Origin: Flavobacteriaceae bacterium
GTDB lineage: Bacteria > Bacteroidota > Bacteroidia > Flavobacteriales > Flavobacteriaceae
Length of the DNA: 17,087 bases
Assembly: GCA_947482805.1 (NCBI GenBank)
Contig: CANKLK010000033.1
Location: forward strand, 1 to 17,087
Direction of reading: 5' to 3'
Shown here: piece after piece, positions 14,623-17,087 of the stretch
Numbering within the stretch: position 1 is the first letter of the stretch
Layout of the letters: every line of letters starts with the position of its first letter
The notes under the pieces: generated by a model
Databases searched by the model: none
What the model was told of the DNA's origin: nothing
What the model saw: the letters and a program-made list of their open reading frames with translations, nothing else
Translations under genes and position numbers: made by a program

Positions 14623-14727
14623 AGTATTTTATATTTCTTATGGTTCAGCTTGTCTTTATAACGAGGCTCGAGTGTAAAAATACTACTTATTTACAAGAAT
14701 TTAAAACTGAAAAATTAATGAAATCGA

Positions 14728-14735
14728 TACTTTTG
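14728..14735 (+). promoter_or_regulatory. Possible -7 element upstream of the beta-helix lipoprotein
   Basis: TACTTTTG matches TAnnTTTG, 108 bases before the ATG at 14844, implying a leader of about 100 bases that contains the octad tract. No clear -33 element is seen. Confidence 0.35.
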
Positions 14736-14771
14736 ACAATAAATACTATTTTGTAACGTTTTAATGTAAGA

Positions 14772-14803
14772 TTTCTAAATTTTCAAATCTTCATATTTTC
14801 AAA
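14772..14803. repeat. Four 8-base units related to TTTTCAAA
   Basis: Successive 8-base steps read TTTCTAAA, TTTTCAAA, TCTTCATA, TTTTCAAA in the gap before the lipoprotein gene. Confidence 0.6.
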
Positions 14804-14843
14804 TTAAACTTTAATACTTACATTTACCAAAATTCAACTACAG

Positions 14844-16391
14844 ATGCGTAAACTTATTTTTCTTTTTTTTGTTGGTTTAGCTATTACCGTAAGTTCTTGT
14901 CGTCAAGACTTTGTTTTTGAACCTAGTACAGGTGATTTAGTTTTTTCTAAAGACACCATTTATTTAGATACTGTTTTTGCTAATATTGGTTCAAGTACCT
15001 ACACGTTGAAAGTCTATAACAGAAGTAGTAAAGACATCAAAATACCAACAATCCAATTAGGAAAAGGATTAACTTCAAAATACAGAATTACAGTCGATGG
15101 AATGACTGGTGAGAATAATAGAATTTTTCACGATGTAGAATTGTTGGCAAAAGACAGCATGTATATTTTTATAGAAACCACCGCAGGAATAGGAGATGCT
15201 AATCCTTCGGATTTCCTTTATACCGATCAGATAGAATTTGATAGCGGCGCTAACTTGCAAAAAGTAGAATTGGTAACGTTGATTCAGGATGCGTATTTTA
15301 TTTTTCCAAATAAACAAAACGGAATTACAGAGTCCATTCCCATTGGATTTAACGAAGATGGAACTGTTCTGGAAACCAATGGAAGAAACCTAAGTCATAA
15401 CCATCCTGATAATGATGATGAATTTACATTTCAAACTGACAAACCCTATGTCGTCTATGGTTATGCAAGTGTTCCCAACGGGGAAACATTGACTATTCCC
15501 GCGGGTGCTAGAGTTCATTTTCATGCCGATTCCGGTTTGGTTGTGCAACAAGGTGGATCGCTGCATATTGATGGTTCAACATCTACAACTGAAGCGTTAG
15601 AAAACGAAGTTATTTTTGAAGGAGATCGTTTAGAACCAGATTTCTCTGATGTTCCGGGACAATGGGGAACGGTTTATCTCAGACAGGGAAGCACCAATCA
15701 TAGGATTAAAAATTTAACCATCAAAAATGCCATAATTGGTTTATTAGTAGAAAACAATTTCGGTACACCAATGACTATTGAAAATACACAAATTTATGAT
15801 TGCTCAAATGTTGGTTTACTAGGAAGAGCAGCAACTATAGAAGGGAAAAATATTGTTATTAATACCGCTGGTGTAGCTTCTTTAGCCTGTACGTTGGGAG
15901 GAAGTTATGAATTCAAACACTGTACATTCAACAACAATTGGGCAAGTTCAAAACAAGTTGCTGTAACGGTTGATAATTATTATACAGACACAACCACCAA
16001 CCAACAGATAGCATTTGATTTGATAAAAGCTGATTTCAAAAACTGTATTATTTTTGGTTCTAATCAAATAGAATTGCTTGTTAATAAAAGTACCGATACC
16101 AGTAAGCAATTCAATAAATTATTTAGCAAATGCCAGATTAAATTTAACAACAACAATAATCAGTTTACTAACAATCCGGATTATGCATTTATCAATGATG
16201 CTACTGAAATAATTAAAAATGGAATCGTAGACTTTCAGGATATAAGCAAAAACAAACTGTTTATCGGTGCTGATTCAGCATCTAAAAACTTCGGAGTAGA
16301 TGTTGGTGTTCCTTTTGATATTTTAGGAAATCCAAGAAATGACGTTTTTGATTTGGGCGCATATAATTCGATTGTATTTCCAGCAGATTAA
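14844..16391 (+). CDS. Conserved Bacteroidota lipoprotein with probable right-handed beta-helix
   Basis: This 515-residue protein has a lipoprotein signal ending VSSC (Cys19). The N-terminal half (about 30-150) resembles an Ig-like beta domain (KDTIYLDTVFANIGSSTYTLKVYN). From about 200, short repeated strands such as ETLTIPAGARVHFHADSGLVVQQGGSL, NEVIFEGDR and RIKNLTIKNAIIGLLVENN look like turns of a parallel beta-helix. It ends with PFDILGNPRNDVFDLGAY, a closing motif common in secreted beta-helix proteins of this phylum. No catalytic residues are apparent and the function is unknown. The start is set by the signal peptide. It lies 97 bases upstream of purL, which has its own promoter. Confidence 0.82.
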   Translation: MRKLIFLFFVGLAITVSSCRQDFVFEPSTGDLVFSKDTIYLDTVFANIGSSTYTLKVYNRSSKDIKIPTIQLGKGLTSKYRITVDGMTGENNRIFHDVELLAKDSMYIFIETTAGIGDANPSDFLYTDQIEFDSGANLQKVELVTLIQDAYFIFPNKQNGITESIPIGFNEDGTVLETNGRNLSHNHPDNDDEFTFQTDKPYVVYGYASVPNGETLTIPAGARVHFHADSGLVVQQGGSLHIDGSTSTTEALENEVIFEGDRLEPDFSDVPGQWGTVYLRQGSTNHRIKNLTIKNAIIGLLVENNFGTPMTIENTQIYDCSNVGLLGRAATIEGKNIVINTAGVASLACTLGGSYEFKHCTFNNNWASSKQVAVTVDNYYTDTTTNQQIAFDLIKADFKNCIIFGSNQIELLVNKSTDTSKQFNKLFSKCQIKFNNNNNQFTNNPDYAFINDATEIIKNGIVDFQDISKNKLFIGADSASKNFGVDVGVPFDILGNPRNDVFDLGAYNSIVFPAD

Positions 16392-16426
16392 TTTAAAAAG
16401 CAATTTTAGGATTCATTTTTTTACCC

Positions 16427-16434
16427 TAAATTTG
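16427..16434 (+). promoter_or_regulatory. Probable -7 element of purL
   Basis: TAAATTTG is an exact TAnnTTTG match, 54 bases before the purL ATG. TTTAG at 16405, 22 bases upstream, is a weak -33 candidate. Confidence 0.5.
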
Positions 16435-16444
16435 CAACAATATT

Positions 16445-16460
16445 CCTGTCGGTAGACAGG
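16445..16460. repeat. Palindromic hairpin in the purL leader
   Basis: CCTGTC-GGTA-GACAGG forms a perfect 6-bp G+C-rich stem with a 4-base loop between the purL promoter and start codon. Its composition stands out from the AT-rich surroundings and resembles short palindromes scattered in Bacteroidota genomes (from memory). It lacks a T-run, so it is not a standard terminator. Confidence 0.65.
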
Positions 16461-16488
16461 CAACAATACACACTAAAACTACAACACA

Positions 16489-17087
16489 ATGATTCATTTC
16501 TTCGGAAACGATAGTATTACCGTTTTTGCCGTACAAACGAAAAAAAAATCGAATGCAGATGAGATATCGGCAGAAACCATCTCAAAACTTAATTGGTTAT
16601 TTGCAAACGCACATAAAATAGAAAAATCCGTACTGACGGATTTTTTTATTGGTCCACGTGCTGCAATGATTACACCTTGGAGTACCAATGCTGTAGAAAT
16701 TACCCAAAACATGGGAATTGAAGGCATCATCAGAATTGAAGAATTCCAAAAAGTAGCTAAGGATTTTACGGATTTTGATCCAATGCTTTCACAAAAGTAT
16801 AGCGAACTGAATCAAGATGTTTTCACTATCAACATCAATCCTGAACCCATTCTATATATTGATAATATTGGTGAATACAATAAAAAAGAAGGTTTGGCTC
16901 TGAGCGATGAAGAAGTTATTTATTTAGAAAATCTATCTAAAAAACTCAATAGAAAACTAACCGATTCCGAAGTGTTTGGTTTCTCACAAGTCAATTCAGA
17001 GCATTGTCGTCATAAAATTTTCAATGGAACATTTGTTATTGATGGAATTGAAAAAGAACTGTCTTTATTCAAAATGATAAAGAAAAC
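16489..17087 (+). CDS. purL: Phosphoribosylformylglycinamidine synthase, N-terminal part (runs off the window)
   Basis: The first 199 codons of purL are present; the frame stays open to the window edge. The enzyme converts FGAR, glutamine and ATP to FGAM in purine synthesis. The segment starts MIHFFGNDSITVFAVQTK and covers the N-terminal PurS-like region, including FFIGPRAAMITPWSTNAVEI (about 54-73), as in the large single-chain PurL of Bacteroidota and Proteobacteria (about 1,200-1,300 residues). The linker LSDEEVIYLENLSKKLNRKLTDSEVFGFSQ leads to VNSEHCRHKIF at about 168-178, the conserved opening of the synthase domain. A promoter and a hairpin lie in its leader. Confidence 0.95.
   Translation, partial: MIHFFGNDSITVFAVQTKKKSNADEISAETISKLNWLFANAHKIEKSVLTDFFIGPRAAMITPWSTNAVEITQNMGIEGIIRIEEFQKVAKDFTDFDPMLSQKYSELNQDVFTININPEPILYIDNIGEYNKKEGLALSDEEVIYLENLSKKLNRKLTDSEVFGFSQVNSEHCRHKIFNGTFVIDGIEKELSLFKMIKK

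Overview
The window comes from a low-GC member of the Bacteroidota, most likely a Flavobacterium or close relative. The evidence is TAnnTTTG-type -7 promoter elements, a type IX secretion sorting tail, lipoproteins with acidic residues after the lipid cysteine, menaquinone and bacillithiol genes, a bshB1-type deacetylase and GxxExxY and DUF3667-type genes. No rRNA, phage, transposase or CRISPR array was seen.

Region 1 (1-3830) is a vitamin B12 uptake locus. The first ~240 bases, read on the minus strand, are a cobalamin riboswitch aptamer whose 3' B12 box lies beyond the left edge; it would control a leftward gene outside the window. Its promoter is back to back with that of a rightward operon: a substrate-binding lipoprotein (btuF-like), an inner-membrane permease (btuC-like) and an ATPase (btuD-like). 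A GxxExxY gene bounded by perfect 22-bp inverted repeats exactly fills the btuC-btuD gap. The riboswitch itself carries an insertion of about 73 nt in one hairpin loop.

Region 2 (3822-6424) has two RNA-modification genes on the minus strand, rluE then trmL, with a dispersed palindromic repeat between them that touches the trmL start, and rmuC divergently on the plus strand.

Region 3 (6485-9776) is a two-gene exported unit: a diheme cytochrome c lipoprotein, then a 690-residue secreted protein with FG-GAP/VCBS repeats, an ASPIC/UnbV domain and a type IX sorting tail, closed by a strong terminator that also serves the opposing genes.

Region 4 (9786-12280) holds a minus-strand DUF1801-GNAT pair, a decayed DUF3667 gene, an M28 peptidase lipoprotein, a bidirectional terminator and tRNA-His.

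Region 5 (12343-14622, minus strand) holds a hotdog thioesterase translationally coupled to isochorismate synthase (menaquinone branch), then a seven-copy TTGATAA tract and bshB1 (bacillithiol). Region 6 (14728-17087) has a surface-type lipoprotein with a probable beta-helix, then the 5' part of purL behind a hairpin-bearing leader.

A theme not explained by the genes is that many junctions hold short AT-rich tracts with a period of 7 to 10 bases, each with its own word: TTGATAA, ATTGAAG, TTTTCAAA, CACAAATT, ACATAGTT. They supply stop codons, sit inside the riboswitch and form the arms of the GxxExxY element.
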